A stretch of DNA of 64,000 nucleotides, taken from the NCBI GenBank assembly GCA_002479075.1, contig DLLG01000004.1, forward strand, positions 621,151-685,150. The letters run 5' to 3'. The position numbers and the translations under genes were made by a program. Positions 41,574 through 50,328 of this stretch are shown piece by piece. The notes under the pieces are model-generated. The model was not told where the DNA came from and did not search any database. It saw nothing but the letters and a program-made list of their open reading frames with translations. Position 1 is the first letter of the stretch; each line of letters opens with the position of its first letter. The stretch is from Clostridiales bacterium UBA7568 (lineage in GTDB: Bacteria; Bacillota; Clostridia; Oscillospirales; CAG-272).

Positions 41574-42995
41574 ATGAGAAAATTCGATACAAAAGTACAG
41601 TATCTAAAATACAAAGTTTTGAGGGAGGTTGCAAAGCAGGCTTGGGCTGATACTTTGCAGGACAATCTTCTCGATATACCGAAGATAATTGTTCCCGGCA
41701 AAGTGCCGACGATGCGTTGCTGCGTCTATAAAGAGCGTGCAATTCTTGCGGAAAGGGTCAAGCTCGCTATGGGTGGCAACAAGCAGAATCCCAATGCGAT
41801 AGAGGTTATTGATATCGCCTGCGACGAATGTCCTATGGGCGGATACGAGGTAACAAACGCTTGTCGCGGTTGCCTTGCTCACCGTTGCGAGGACGTTTGC
41901 AGGTTCGGCGCTATAACTTTTGATGAAAACCACGTGGCACATATTGATAAGAGCAAATGCCGCGAATGCGGAGCCTGCTCCAGAGTTTGCCCGTACAGCG
42001 CCATTCATAACTATAAGCGTCCCTGCGAGACCGCGTGCAAGGTCAACGCGATCACAATGGGCGAGGATAAGCAGGCCTGCATCAATAATGAGAAGTGCAT
42101 CTCCTGCGGCGCGTGCGTTTATGCCTGCCCGTTCGGTGCGATAAACGATAAATCCTATATCCTGAATGTCATCGATATGCTGAAGGGAAGCCACGGCAAC
42201 CAGAACTACAAAATATATGCGATAGTTGCGCCGTCAATCTCAAGCCAGTTTACTTACGCAAAGCTTGGTCAGGTGATAACGGGGCTTCGCAAGCTTGGCT
42301 TCCATACCGTAATCGAGGCGGCTCTCGGCGCCGATATGGTTGCACAGTCTGAGTCGAGAGAGCTTGCTGAAAAAGGATTTTTGACGAGCTCGTGCTGCCC
42401 GGCGTTTGTAAACTATGTTGAGAAAAACTTCCCGGAACTTGTGCCGCTTGTTTCAGGCAATCTTTCTCCTATGGCGACGATTGCAAAATATGTGAAAGAG
42501 CACGAGGCAAACTGCAAGACGGTGTTTATCGGTCCTTGTACGGCAAAAAAGATGGAAGTACAGAAGGAAAGCGTCAAGCAGTATGTCGATGCCGTTCTTA
42601 CATTCGAGGAGTTGCAGGCGCTATTTGACAGCAGAGAAGTCGATATTACGACGCTTGAAGAGGGTGTTCTTGATAACGCTTCGTATTTCGGAAGAATATT
42701 TGCCCGTTCCGGAGGACTTTCGGACGCGGTTGCAGAGGGACTCAAGGAGCAGAACATTGAATTTGACCTCAAACCCTGTGCCTGCGACGGAATCGAGCAA
42801 TGCAGAGTTGCGCTTTTGCAGAAGAGAGCAGGTAAGCTCCAAGCCAACTTCATCGAAGGAATGGCTTGCGTTGGCGGTTGCATAGGCGGAGCCGGATGTC
42901 TCACACACGGAGAAAAGAACAAAGCTGAAGTTGATAAATACGGCAAAGAGGCGTTTGAAAAGACGATCAAGGATGCTGTTTCGGTTTTGAAATAA
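41574..42995 (+). CDS. [FeFe]-hydrogenase, group B type
   Basis: A protein of 473 residues. A Cys-rich N-terminal region (CDECPMGGYEVTNACRGC) and ferredoxin-like clusters (CRECGACSRVCP, CISCGACVYACP) precede the H-cluster domain with SSCCPAF, IGPCTAKK and MACVGGCIGGAGC, all ligands present. It should evolve H2 from ferredoxin or remove excess reductant. The start is the ATG at 41574; an in-frame upstream TTG lacks a site. It is the last gene before a terminator. Adjacent to a sensory hydrogenase, it is the probable regulated output enzyme. No HydE/F/G maturases are in view. Confidence 0.92.
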   Translation: MRKFDTKVQYLKYKVLREVAKQAWADTLQDNLLDIPKIIVPGKVPTMRCCVYKERAILAERVKLAMGGNKQNPNAIEVIDIACDECPMGGYEVTNACRGCLAHRCEDVCRFGAITFDENHVAHIDKSKCRECGACSRVCPYSAIHNYKRPCETACKVNAITMGEDKQACINNEKCISCGACVYACPFGAINDKSYILNVIDMLKGSHGNQNYKIYAIVAPSISSQFTYAKLGQVITGLRKLGFHTVIEAALGADMVAQSESRELAEKGFLTSSCCPAFVNYVEKNFPELVPLVSGNLSPMATIAKYVKEHEANCKTVFIGPCTAKKMEVQKESVKQYVDAVLTFEELQALFDSREVDITTLEEGVLDNASYFGRIFARSGGLSDAVAEGLKEQNIEFDLKPCACDGIEQCRVALLQKRAGKLQANFIEGMACVGGCIGGAGCLTHGEKNKAEVDKYGKEAFEKTIKDAVSVLK

Positions 42996-43012
42996 TCAAT
43001 ACTATGTTTAAT

Positions 43013-43049
43013 AAAAGCCTTGAAATCACGACACTTTCAGGGCTTTTTT
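43013..43049 (+). terminator. Terminator of the hydrogenase operon
   Basis: AAAAGCC(T)TGAAA ... TTTCA(G)GGCTTTTTT just after the hydrogenase stop at 42995; the same hairpin is repeated at 44077. Confidence 0.85.
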
Positions 43050-43112
43050 ATTCTGAAATTGCGCCACCGATTCGACGGGATAATTGCAGATTCGATTTTT
43101 GAAATTTGTATA

Positions 43113-43141
43113 TTGATAAATATGTGAAAAGATGCTACAAT
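43113..43141 (+). promoter_or_regulatory. Promoter of the lipoprotein gene
   Basis: -35 TTGATA (43113-43118), 17-bp spacer, -10 TACAAT (43136-43141), inside repeat copy 1. Confidence 0.65.
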
Positions 43142-43204
43142 ATAATCAGAAAGGTTAGGGCAAGCTTGCCGATAAAAATCAAAGTCGGAAAGGAGAAAAA
43201 CGGA

Positions 43205-44014
43205 ATGTTTTGCTCAATGAAAAGAAATGTCGTGGGCTTTATTATCTTGAGTGTGATAATGATTTTGTCGCTTGTCGGTTGCGCACGCGGCGCTTATATC
43301 TGCGATGTTGTTGAAAACGAATCGGCAGACTTTGTTGCCGGAAAAAGCCGCTCCGAAGATTATGTGATTCGTATCGGCGAGGCGACATTCGACACACAGT
43401 ATATTTCAAGCAAGAAATCGAATTTGACAAATGAAATTTACGATGTGTACGGAATAGTCGAAGGAGACCCCGGTGTTATAAGACGCCGCATTAGTGTCGA
43501 TGCCAAAACGGGCGCGGTAGTTGGTTTTTCCAATATATCTCCTTATCCTCAAATTGACAATATCGATAAATTATCCGATGCCGAACTGAAAGAAATCGTT
43601 GAGTCATTGATGGGCGAATTGGCTGACTTCGCACAATACAACGAATTTAAAGCGGATCGCCCTCATTCTTCAGATTCCGTTTATTATCTGCTGTGGCAGG
43701 TAAAAAGGGAAGCGTTATGCAACATTAAGGTCGAGGTATATATTACCGCAAGCGGATCGATAACGAGTTTTTACAAAGCGGATGCCTGCCCGGACGAGCT
43801 GACGAAACCTTTTGTGAACGATACAGAGCGTGACAGGTTGATTGAGGAAAAAATAAAAGCGCATCCGGGAATTGATTCTGTTGAAGATACAGTATATGAA
43901 ATTCAATCGGAAGTGTTGACGTACTATAACAATGCGCCGGCTATTATATATGATGTGAAAATAGTTGAGGACGGGTTTGCTCAGGTGATATGTCTGGTGA
44001 TTTATCGGGCGTAA
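43205..44014 (+). CDS. Lipoprotein of unknown function
   Basis: A protein of 269 residues. Signal segment FIILSVIMILSLVGC gives a lipobox with Cys at about 26, so it is membrane-anchored outside. The mature part is mixed alpha/beta with no domain I recognise; SVDAKTGAVVGFSN resembles a PepSY-like turn, but this is weak. The ATG at 43205 follows GGAAAGGAG (a second in-frame ATG 12 bases on is possible). The gene lies between two direct repeats, and its promoter and first codons belong to copy 1. Confidence 0.72.
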   Translation: MFCSMKRNVVGFIILSVIMILSLVGCARGAYICDVVENESADFVAGKSRSEDYVIRIGEATFDTQYISSKKSNLTNEIYDVYGIVEGDPGVIRRRISVDAKTGAVVGFSNISPYPQIDNIDKLSDAELKEIVESLMGELADFAQYNEFKADRPHSSDSVYYLLWQVKREALCNIKVEVYITASGSITSFYKADACPDELTKPFVNDTERDRLIEEKIKAHPGIDSVEDTVYEIQSEVLTYYNNAPAIIYDVKIVEDGFAQVICLVIYRA

Positions 44015-44076
44015 TATGTAAAATCCTAAGGTATGATAAAAACAATGTGACCGAAAAAAATCGGGACAGAATAGTC

Positions 44077-44311
44077 AAAAGCCTTGAAAGCACGACACTT
44101 TCAGGGCTTTTTTTATTCTGAAATTGCCTCGCCTGTTCGACGGAAAAATTGCAGATTCGATTTTTGAAATTTGTATATTGACAAATGTATGAAAGTGTGT
44201 TACGATATAATCGGAGAAGTTGCGGCAAGTTTATGTAATGCCGAAGAAATCAAAACCGGAATTGGAAGGAGGAAAGCAGAATGTTCGGGTCAATGAGAAG
44301 AAATATTGCGG
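44077..44311 (+). repeat. Direct repeat, copy 2
   Basis: Second copy, 1064 bp after copy 1, with the same terminator (44077-44114), a promoter TTGACA-17 bp-TACGAT (44178-44206), the ribosome site GGAAGGAGG and the start of a short ORF. Similarity fades about ten codons into the ORF. Confidence 0.88.
44178..44206 (+). promoter_or_regulatory. Promoter in repeat copy 2
   Basis: -35 TTGACA (44178-44183), 17-bp spacer, -10 TACGAT (44201-44206). It may drive the two small ORFs and the downstream HD-protein gene. Confidence 0.6.
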
Positions 44312-44385
44312 ATCTGATTCGCGAGCTTGAATTGAATAGAGCAAAAGGCTTTCCGCTGTTTTTGTCCGGAGGTGTTCCAGAATGA
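44281..44385 (+). pseudogene. Remnant of a lipoprotein-gene paralogue (34 codons)
   Basis: It starts MFGSMRRNIADLI, matching MFCSMKRNVVGFI at the start of the lipoprotein at 43205, then diverges and stops after 34 codons without a signal peptide. It has an excellent ribosome site. It is most likely the decayed second copy of the duplicated gene, possibly now a leader peptide. Confidence 0.55.
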
Positions 44386-44555
44386 GAAACAGCCTGATAA
44401 TAAATGGCGGTTGGCGTTACCTGCGTGTCTGTCGGTCACACAACGAGAGCGAGTTCAAATATGCACTTGCCTCTTTTATGCGTGAGCCCGAAGGATATTG
44501 CCCGATGCAGGTTGCGGCGGCCGCTTTTTTGATTGTCCGGTGTACGGAACGATAA
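44382..44555 (+). CDS. Small ORF of 57 codons, unknown
   Basis: It starts by ATGA overlap with the preceding 34-codon ORF and encodes MRNSLIINGGWRYLRVCRSH and onward to AAAAFLIVRCTER. It has no recognised domain. Coupled to the ORF before it and placed 45 bp ahead of the HD-protein gene, it could be a real small protein or part of the decayed paralogue region. Confidence 0.3.
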   Translation: MRNSLIINGGWRYLRVCRSHNESEFKYALASFMREPEGYCPMQVAAAAFLIVRCTER

Positions 44556-44600
44556 AGCCAATCGAATAACACAGACTGTATCGATGTATCGGAGGACAAA

Positions 44601-45032
44601 ATGATCTATACAAAAATGACAAAAGTGGCGTTGGATCTGTGCTTTGAGGCTCATAGAAATCAGCGCGATAAGAACGGTATGCCGTATGTATTTCATCCGT
44701 TTCATCTGGCGGAGCAGATGAAAGACGAAAAGACGACGATCGTCGCTCTGCTGCACGACGTTGTCGAGGATACGGATATTACTCTTGATGATATACGGAA
44801 TATGGGCTTTGACAACGAGGTTGTTGCGGCTATCGGGCTTATGACACACGCCCATGACGTTCCGTATATGGAATATGTTGCTGAAATCAAGAAAAATCCG
44901 ATATCAAAAGCGGTAAAGCTTGCCGATCTGCGACACAACAGCGATACAACAAGGCTGGATAATATAACCGACCGCGACGAGAAGAGGCTGAAAAAGTATG
45001 CGGAGGCAATACAGTTGCTCGAAGACGACTGA
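44601..45032 (+). CDS. RelA/SpoT-type HD-domain hydrolase (small)
   Basis: A protein of 143 residues with only the HD domain of the RelA/SpoT superfamily: YVFHPFHLAEQM, ALLHDVVEDTDIT with the HD pair, and KLADLRHNSDTTR. The synthetase domain is absent. Small proteins of this type (Mesh1-like) hydrolyse (p)ppGpp or related nucleotides. GGAGG lies ahead of the ATG. It may be read from the promoter in repeat copy 2. Confidence 0.85.
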   Translation: MIYTKMTKVALDLCFEAHRNQRDKNGMPYVFHPFHLAEQMKDEKTTIVALLHDVVEDTDITLDDIRNMGFDNEVVAAIGLMTHAHDVPYMEYVAEIKKNPISKAVKLADLRHNSDTTRLDNITDRDEKRLKKYAEAIQLLEDD

Positions 45033-45108
45033 CAGGGGACAGATCATATTTAACAAAGACAACTCAAACACAAGATCGCCAAATTAAAAAAACAGGAGGG
45101 TATATAGG

Positions 45109-45750
45109 ATGCACATTTTTCTGATACGTCACGCAGAGTCGATAACAAACGCAGGCGAAAATTACGAAAAGAGAGTTCCTGATCACCTCGTATCGCTCAC
45201 AGAGAACGGTATGAAGCAGGCAGAAGAACAGGGCAGGTGGCTTGCGGAATACTGCTGTGCAAAGGGAGTTGACCTTACACGTGCGAGGATCTGGCGCAGT
45301 CCGTATTTGCGCACAAGGCAGACAAGCGAGGAATTCAATAAATCGCTCGGCATCAGCGACATTCGCGAGGATATCACACTGACGGAACAACAATTCGGCT
45401 TGTTTGATTCGCTTCCGGAGGAAGATTGGGGGCGTCTGTTTCCCGTCGAGTATGCTGAGTACCGTCGCCAGCGTGATAACTTCGGCAAGTTTTATGCCCG
45501 CCTGCCTATGGGAGAAAGCCCGTTTGACGTTGCTGTGCGTATACATCAGTTTATGGGAACGATACATCGCGATTTCGAACGCCACGGGATCGATACGTTG
45601 TTTGTATTTACACACGGGACGACGCTTAGGACGTTCCTTCTGCGCTGGTTTCATTATTCGCCAGAATGGTATCACGCAGAGAAGAACCCGAAGAATTGCT
45701 GGATACGGGAGATCGACGGTCATACAGACTGCGGCTATATAAACAACTGA
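45109..45750 (+). CDS. Histidine phosphatase family protein
   Basis: A protein of 213 residues of the phosphoglycerate-mutase-like superfamily. The phospho-accepting His is in LIRHAESITN; the second catalytic His is in FVFTHGTTLRTF; WRSPYLRTRQT is the usual third segment. It is probably a phosphatase rather than a glycolytic mutase, given the divergent middle region. Substrate unknown. CAGGAGGG precedes the ATG. Confidence 0.88.
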   Translation: MHIFLIRHAESITNAGENYEKRVPDHLVSLTENGMKQAEEQGRWLAEYCCAKGVDLTRARIWRSPYLRTRQTSEEFNKSLGISDIREDITLTEQQFGLFDSLPEEDWGRLFPVEYAEYRRQRDNFGKFYARLPMGESPFDVAVRIHQFMGTIHRDFERHGIDTLFVFTHGTTLRTFLLRWFHYSPEWYHAEKNPKNCWIREIDGHTDCGYINN

Positions 45751-45803
45751 TTTATGTCAGTACAAATAAAGTAAATCAGGTAGCAAAGAAAGGAGAAGCA
45801 GAA

Positions 45804-46619
45804 ATGAAAGAAATAACAAAAAGAAAAATACTGATCGAATACTATGAAACGGTATCTGGGGTATTGCAATTTGAGCTGAACAAAGAGAGCAGGGACTTAT
45901 CGAAAAAGATTCTGAAGCTGCTTCTCGATATTTTCGGCGAGACGGATGAGGAAAACGAAATTCTTCTGTCTGTCGAAACGGCGGAATGCCTGAAAACGGT
46001 ATCAGACGCCGTTCTTATGATTGCCGACGGAATAAAGGCGGATGAACCGGCATTTGCGATCAAAGCGGAATTCATCCGCAGGCTCGAAATCGAAAAGCTG
46101 AAATGCTTTGATCTGCCGATGCTGTATATTCAGACGGAACGGGCAGCGCTTTGCGGAGAGAAATGTGCGTGCAAGCTGCTCGCCTCAATGAAATGGCTCG
46201 GAATCGGTACGGCGGAGGACAAGAGAGCAGCGCTTGAAATATGGAAAACTCTAGCCGCGTGCGGCGATGCGATGGCAATCTCCGCTGTGATATATGCCTG
46301 CGGGGAGCTCGGCAATGGCGAGGAAAAGGGCAAATGGGAAAGGACAAGCGATGTATTGCTTTGTGCCGAGAGCACGTTTTTGCCGATGATATTTGACAGA
46401 CCCGATGATGCGGGAACAGAACTCGCAAATCTGATTCTTGCGGCAAAGGGTAAGGAAAAACAAAAGGACAAAGCCGGCATCGATCGGGCAATGGCGCATT
46501 ACATACTTTATTCGGATGACAGCTTTGAAGAAAAGCTGAAGGCGGTTTCCTCGGAGACAAATTTCTATCCGATTCTTTGGAAATCGAATAAACGTAAGAG
46601 CAAGAAGATCGGATTTTAA
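45804..46619 (+). CDS. Hypothetical helical protein with Sel1-like segment
   Basis: A protein of 271 residues starting MKEITKRKILIEYYE after AAAGGAGA; a longer upstream reading overlaps the phosphatase gene. It is almost all alpha-helical. The segment ACKLLASMKWLGIGTAEDKR, then AALEIWKTLAACGDA, looks like a Sel1/TPR-type repeat. No signal peptide or membrane segment. Function unknown; it probably makes protein contacts. Confidence 0.65.
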   Translation: MKEITKRKILIEYYETVSGVLQFELNKESRDLSKKILKLLLDIFGETDEENEILLSVETAECLKTVSDAVLMIADGIKADEPAFAIKAEFIRRLEIEKLKCFDLPMLYIQTERAALCGEKCACKLLASMKWLGIGTAEDKRAALEIWKTLAACGDAMAISAVIYACGELGNGEEKGKWERTSDVLLCAESTFLPMIFDRPDDAGTELANLILAAKGKEKQKDKAGIDRAMAHYILYSDDSFEEKLKAVSSETNFYPILWKSNKRKSKKIGF

Positions 46620-46694
46620 CGGAACCGAATCATAAAAAGTACATCGGCGTCTATGACATTCAATATAAGCCACGGTAGCATTGGAGGCGAAACA

Positions 46695-47075
46695 ATGATG
46701 AAATTTGACAGAAACAGCATTACGAAATTGAAAGAATTTTTATACAGCAGCTGTGTTCACGATGCAAAGATGAAAAGCATTGAGTATCAATGCGGAGAAA
46801 ATGGTATAAAAATCGAATTATTTAATCCAATCTTTAATTCTAAAATGACTATAATCTTTCAGAACGTAGAAATTGTACTTGCAGTTAAAGGTAAATCGTA
46901 TGGCGATTCCAAAACAATCATTTCGCTGGCTGTGGAAGAAGATTTTTCATATCTAAAAACTTATCTTCAAAAGTATAGTGAAGGTATTGAGTCTGCTCTT
47001 TACCTGCTGTTTCAAATGTTTTCCGGGGACGAATTACATATTGTATCAAAAGAAGTAGTTGTTGAAACTATGTGA
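46695..47075 (+). CDS. Hypothetical protein, 126 residues
   Basis: It starts MMKFDRNSITKLKEFLYSS, preceded by TTGGAGG. A compact alpha/beta protein (SCVHDAKMKSIEYQCGEN, IKIELFNP, ISLAVEED) with no recognised domain. The size and the N-terminal HDA.M..I.Y pattern are seen in small clostridial proteins of unknown role, including candidate immunity proteins, but no toxin gene is adjacent. Base composition looks more AT-rich than that of its neighbours, suggesting transfer. Confidence 0.6.
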   Translation: MMKFDRNSITKLKEFLYSSCVHDAKMKSIEYQCGENGIKIELFNPIFNSKMTIIFQNVEIVLAVKGKSYGDSKTIISLAVEEDFSYLKTYLQKYSEGIESALYLLFQMFSGDELHIVSKEVVVETM

Positions 47076-47153
47076 TGATGCAATGATAGATATGTTGGCA
47101 AATGCCCTTTGAAATTCAAATAAAAGGGATCAAATCGAAAAGGCGGTGCAAAT

Positions 47154-49502
47154 ATGAATACATACAGAGAACAAAAAATAGATAGCTATATATATGAAAA
47201 CTGTCCGAACGCTAGAGTTGTAGGTTACCTTGACAATGACAGCGATCTTAAATATTACAGCGACGAGGAGCTTGCCTCACTTGACGGCGACTGGTTTCCG
47301 CTTTGCTGCTACCGAAATGAGAAAGGAAAGCTGATATATGGCGGCAGGGACAAAATCGTTCATACATATACGGAGGGCGAAACGGGTGCCGGAAAAACAA
47401 CGCGATTTGTTATGCAAAGCATCCGTGCGCTTTCAAGCACAAAAGGCAAGCCGAGCTTTGTTATCGTCGATATTCACGGAGAGATAATTGAGAATCTGTA
47501 TAGCCATTTAAAGAATATGGGCTACGATATAAAGATACTCAATTGCGATGATGCGGCTCGCTCCGATACATACAATCCGTTTGGGGAGATCGCAAGGGAA
47601 TGCCTTGAAAGTCACAGCGTTACTTCGGAGGCGCAGAATAATATCCGCCGCATCTCCGAAATCATTCAGCCACTTGAGGATTGTGACGATCCCATTTGGT
47701 ATCAGGGTGCAATGTCATATACAAACGGCTGTATCCTTGACAAATTTGAGGATTTGGTCAGCGGTGATATTCCTATGTCATGCCTTACGATCTATAATAT
47801 CATCCAGAATCACTACTGGTTGAGAAACGGGTTGGTAGACAGGTATGGAAACGGTAGTCTATTTAACATAGCGCAATACAAACGCAAGCAGTTCGGTTGT
47901 CTTTCTGCGCAAAAAATGATGTCTGTTACAGATAACGCTGATAAAACAAGAGCTTCGTATTTCGGCGTTATTGAAAATCATTATGATACATTCGGTCAGC
48001 CTGCGCTCTATGCACTGTCATCGAACAGTACAATCAACATTAGAGATCTTATTAACAAACCGACCGTTATTGTCATACAGTCCGGTAATACCAAGATCGG
48101 CGATGACCTGATCTCGCTGATGATGAATGACATTTACACGACGGTTGTCCGTATGGGGAAAGCAAGTCCAACAAAATTGCTCCCCCGCAAGATTCACTGC
48201 TTTCTTGACGAGTTTGCGAACTGCAATATTGCCGATGGACCTGAGTATATCAAAATGCTGACCACATCGAGAAAATTCGGTATGTATTGGCATATGATTC
48301 TTCAATGTGACGCACAGCTTGACAGAAAGTTTGATGCGAATATCGGTAAGATAATCAGAGCGAACAGTACGGAAATTTTTATGGGTTCGCAGGATTATGA
48401 AACAGAGGTGCGCTTTGCAAAATCGTGTGGGCAGAAAACGGTGGAGTCACTGGAAAGTAAAATAACACAGCAAACGCCTTCACTTGTAGTTGTCGACCTG
48501 ATGACACCGGAAAAGTTAGATCTGACGGAAGAAGGGTATATTTATGTAAAAACAAATCGTCATCACCTTCTGAAATCTTATTTCGAGGCATTTTACAACT
48601 GTCCGGAATTCAAGCGCACGGACAGTATGGACGAGATCTATCCGCACAATACGTTTGACTACACCAAGACCTGCTTTTATCCGAGCGATATTCCGCACTC
48701 TGTCACTTCCAAAGAATATGACATTCTGAAATATACTATGGAAAACAGGGTGACTTTGTCCGAGCTTTTGAAGCATTTCGAAGGTTACGATACCCAAAAC
48801 GCAATCAACAATCTCGGGAAGAACGATATGCTTGAAATCGGGGATTCCGGCGTTGCGACTCCGAAAGTTTCGGAGGATCAGATGGCACTTCTGCGGTATA
48901 AGCTCGATAACAATTGTATGGACGAGACGGTGAAAACGAGGAAGGCTGTAAGGACGAGGATGATGCGGGATGATCCGTTTGATTTCGACGACAGCTCTGA
49001 TGAAGATGAAGCACCGCTTGTCAATATGCTTTTTGAAGAAATGAAGGACCATATTGCAAAAAACAATATCAAAGTCGATATGGACAGGCTTGCGGGTCTT
49101 ACCTGCATACCTGATATGGTTCTGTCGTTCCTTAAGGAATGCTCGGAGCTGACGGAGATTGACCGTATCTATGCCAAATCTTCAGACGAGTTTCCGTATA
49201 AGAAAGAGCATATGAAATTTGAAATTCTCAGCGCATTTATCCGCAACAATGATTTCCAGGATAAAGACGATTGGACAAGCAATATCATTCAGGAATATGT
49301 TATAATAAAGCATACGGGCTATTTCCCGCAGAACATTCTTGACGCATTTGACGAGGCTTCAAACGATATCAAAAGCGAGATGACGATCGAAAATATCCGT
49401 GAAATAAAGAAGATCGTATCAAGAGGTATTCCGATAAAGCCCGATGAATATTACGTTGACGATTTGGATGATTTTAACGATGACGATAGCGGAGATGAAT
49501 AA
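47154..49502 (+). CDS. Solitary VirD4/TraG-like coupling ATPase
   Basis: A protein of 782 residues. Walker A is GETGAGKTTRFVM, then FVIVDIHGEI (usual SYSP-type segment DTYNPFGEI), and Walker B CFLDEFANCNI; the C-terminal part has TSRKFGMYWHMILQ and IFMGSQD. These are type IV coupling protein features. Unlike typical members, no N-terminal membrane helices are present, and the ~250-residue C-terminal extension includes a winged-helix-like stretch and an acidic tail (DDLDDFNDDDSGDE). No relaxase or VirB genes lie nearby. It may move DNA or protein, or be a domesticated relic. Confidence 0.82.
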   Translation: MNTYREQKIDSYIYENCPNARVVGYLDNDSDLKYYSDEELASLDGDWFPLCCYRNEKGKLIYGGRDKIVHTYTEGETGAGKTTRFVMQSIRALSSTKGKPSFVIVDIHGEIIENLYSHLKNMGYDIKILNCDDAARSDTYNPFGEIARECLESHSVTSEAQNNIRRISEIIQPLEDCDDPIWYQGAMSYTNGCILDKFEDLVSGDIPMSCLTIYNIIQNHYWLRNGLVDRYGNGSLFNIAQYKRKQFGCLSAQKMMSVTDNADKTRASYFGVIENHYDTFGQPALYALSSNSTINIRDLINKPTVIVIQSGNTKIGDDLISLMMNDIYTTVVRMGKASPTKLLPRKIHCFLDEFANCNIADGPEYIKMLTTSRKFGMYWHMILQCDAQLDRKFDANIGKIIRANSTEIFMGSQDYETEVRFAKSCGQKTVESLESKITQQTPSLVVVDLMTPEKLDLTEEGYIYVKTNRHHLLKSYFEAFYNCPEFKRTDSMDEIYPHNTFDYTKTCFYPSDIPHSVTSKEYDILKYTMENRVTLSELLKHFEGYDTQNAINNLGKNDMLEIGDSGVATPKVSEDQMALLRYKLDNNCMDETVKTRKAVRTRMMRDDPFDFDDSSDEDEAPLVNMLFEEMKDHIAKNNIKVDMDRLAGLTCIPDMVLSFLKECSELTEIDRIYAKSSDEFPYKKEHMKFEILSAFIRNNDFQDKDDWTSNIIQEYVIIKHTGYFPQNILDAFDEASNDIKSEMTIENIREIKKIVSRGIPIKPDEYYVDDLDDFNDDDSGDE

Positions 49503-49543
49503 TAAACATCGGAGCGCTTATTTTTTGAAAAGGAGATGATTCA

Positions 49544-50152
49544 ATGGAGAAGAAGCTGTTATGCTCAAATGCCGCAAATACCGCAATAAAGGGACTTTCT
49601 GAGGCTCTCAAAAGGCACGGGATAACCGAAGGCGCCGACGAATATTATTTTGACGACGGAATGAAGTATCCTTTCTTCAAGATCCCCAAAAAATACAAAA
49701 AGGAAAAGCCCGGTGATCCCGATGTTCATTACGTTTTCATAGATGTGAACGGGAGTAGCATAAACAGCGTCGATTATAGGGTTCACGGAAGTCATACGCA
49801 CGAGCATCTGCGCAATGCGGACGAAACTGCCGATCTTGCCGCAAAGCTCCTTTCGGGAGAGGTGGTTGAGGTTGGAATTGTGGACTGCGAAGCGGCGGTT
49901 TGCTTCTTTATGAATGACAGGGGAAACCCGGAGGAGAATATCGCCGTAATCGAAAGAAACAAGCCGATGATAAACGAATATCTTTCGTATTATCAGCACA
50001 GATGGGGAGAACGCCATACTCACGCCGATTTTGACGAGGTATCTCCGCACAGACTTTACTGCGGTATGCCGAAATGCACATTGGAGGGCGCCGTAATCTT
50101 TATGTTTTCGGCAAAGCTCGGAGAACATCCGACAATAAAGGTCATTATCTGA
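49544..50152 (+). CDS. Hypothetical protein downstream of the VirD4-like gene
   Basis: A protein of 202 residues. The ATG follows AAGGAGAT, 41 bp after the VirD4-like stop, so co-transcription is likely. It is a soluble alpha/beta protein with HGSHTHEHLRNADETADLAA and HRWGERHTHADFDEVSPHR; the His-rich segments could bind metal. No family recognised. It may be a partner of the ATPase. Confidence 0.65.
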   Translation: MEKKLLCSNAANTAIKGLSEALKRHGITEGADEYYFDDGMKYPFFKIPKKYKKEKPGDPDVHYVFIDVNGSSINSVDYRVHGSHTHEHLRNADETADLAAKLLSGEVVEVGIVDCEAAVCFFMNDRGNPEENIAVIERNKPMINEYLSYYQHRWGERHTHADFDEVSPHRLYCGMPKCTLEGAVIFMFSAKLGEHPTIKVII

Positions 50153-50225
50153 CAAAGCGGACATATGCCGGGATACATCGAAGCTATGCGCTTTGTGTAA
50201 TTCTGACAGTATGCCATAAAACAAC

Positions 50226-50267
50226 AAAAATCCGAACCTAATCCTTGTGGATTCGGTTCGGATTTTT
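50226..50267. terminator. Bidirectional terminator, member of a repeated hairpin
   Basis: AAAATCCGAACC ... GGTTCGGATTTTTT, a stem of about 16 bp with one mismatch, between convergent genes. A closely related hairpin occurs at 60259-60300. Confidence 0.85.
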
Positions 50268-50328
50268 TACTGCGTCGTTTATAAAATAATTTCGCTTTGG
50301 CAGTATAATAAGCGGCGCTGTATAACGG

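Larger units (their letters stand above)
43013..43235 (+). repeat. Direct repeat, copy 1 (terminator + promoter + gene start)
   Basis: About 220 bp, nearly identical over its first ~100 bp to 44077-44311. It contains the terminator AAAGCCTTGAAA...TTTCAGGGCTTTTTT (43013-43049), a promoter TTGATA-17 bp-TACAAT (43113-43141) and the first ~10 codons of the lipoprotein gene. Confidence 0.88.

Noticed and set aside
45109..45750. Glycolytic phosphoglycerate mutase
   Set aside because: It lacks the longer mutase-specific segments and any glycolytic context; called as a general histidine phosphatase.
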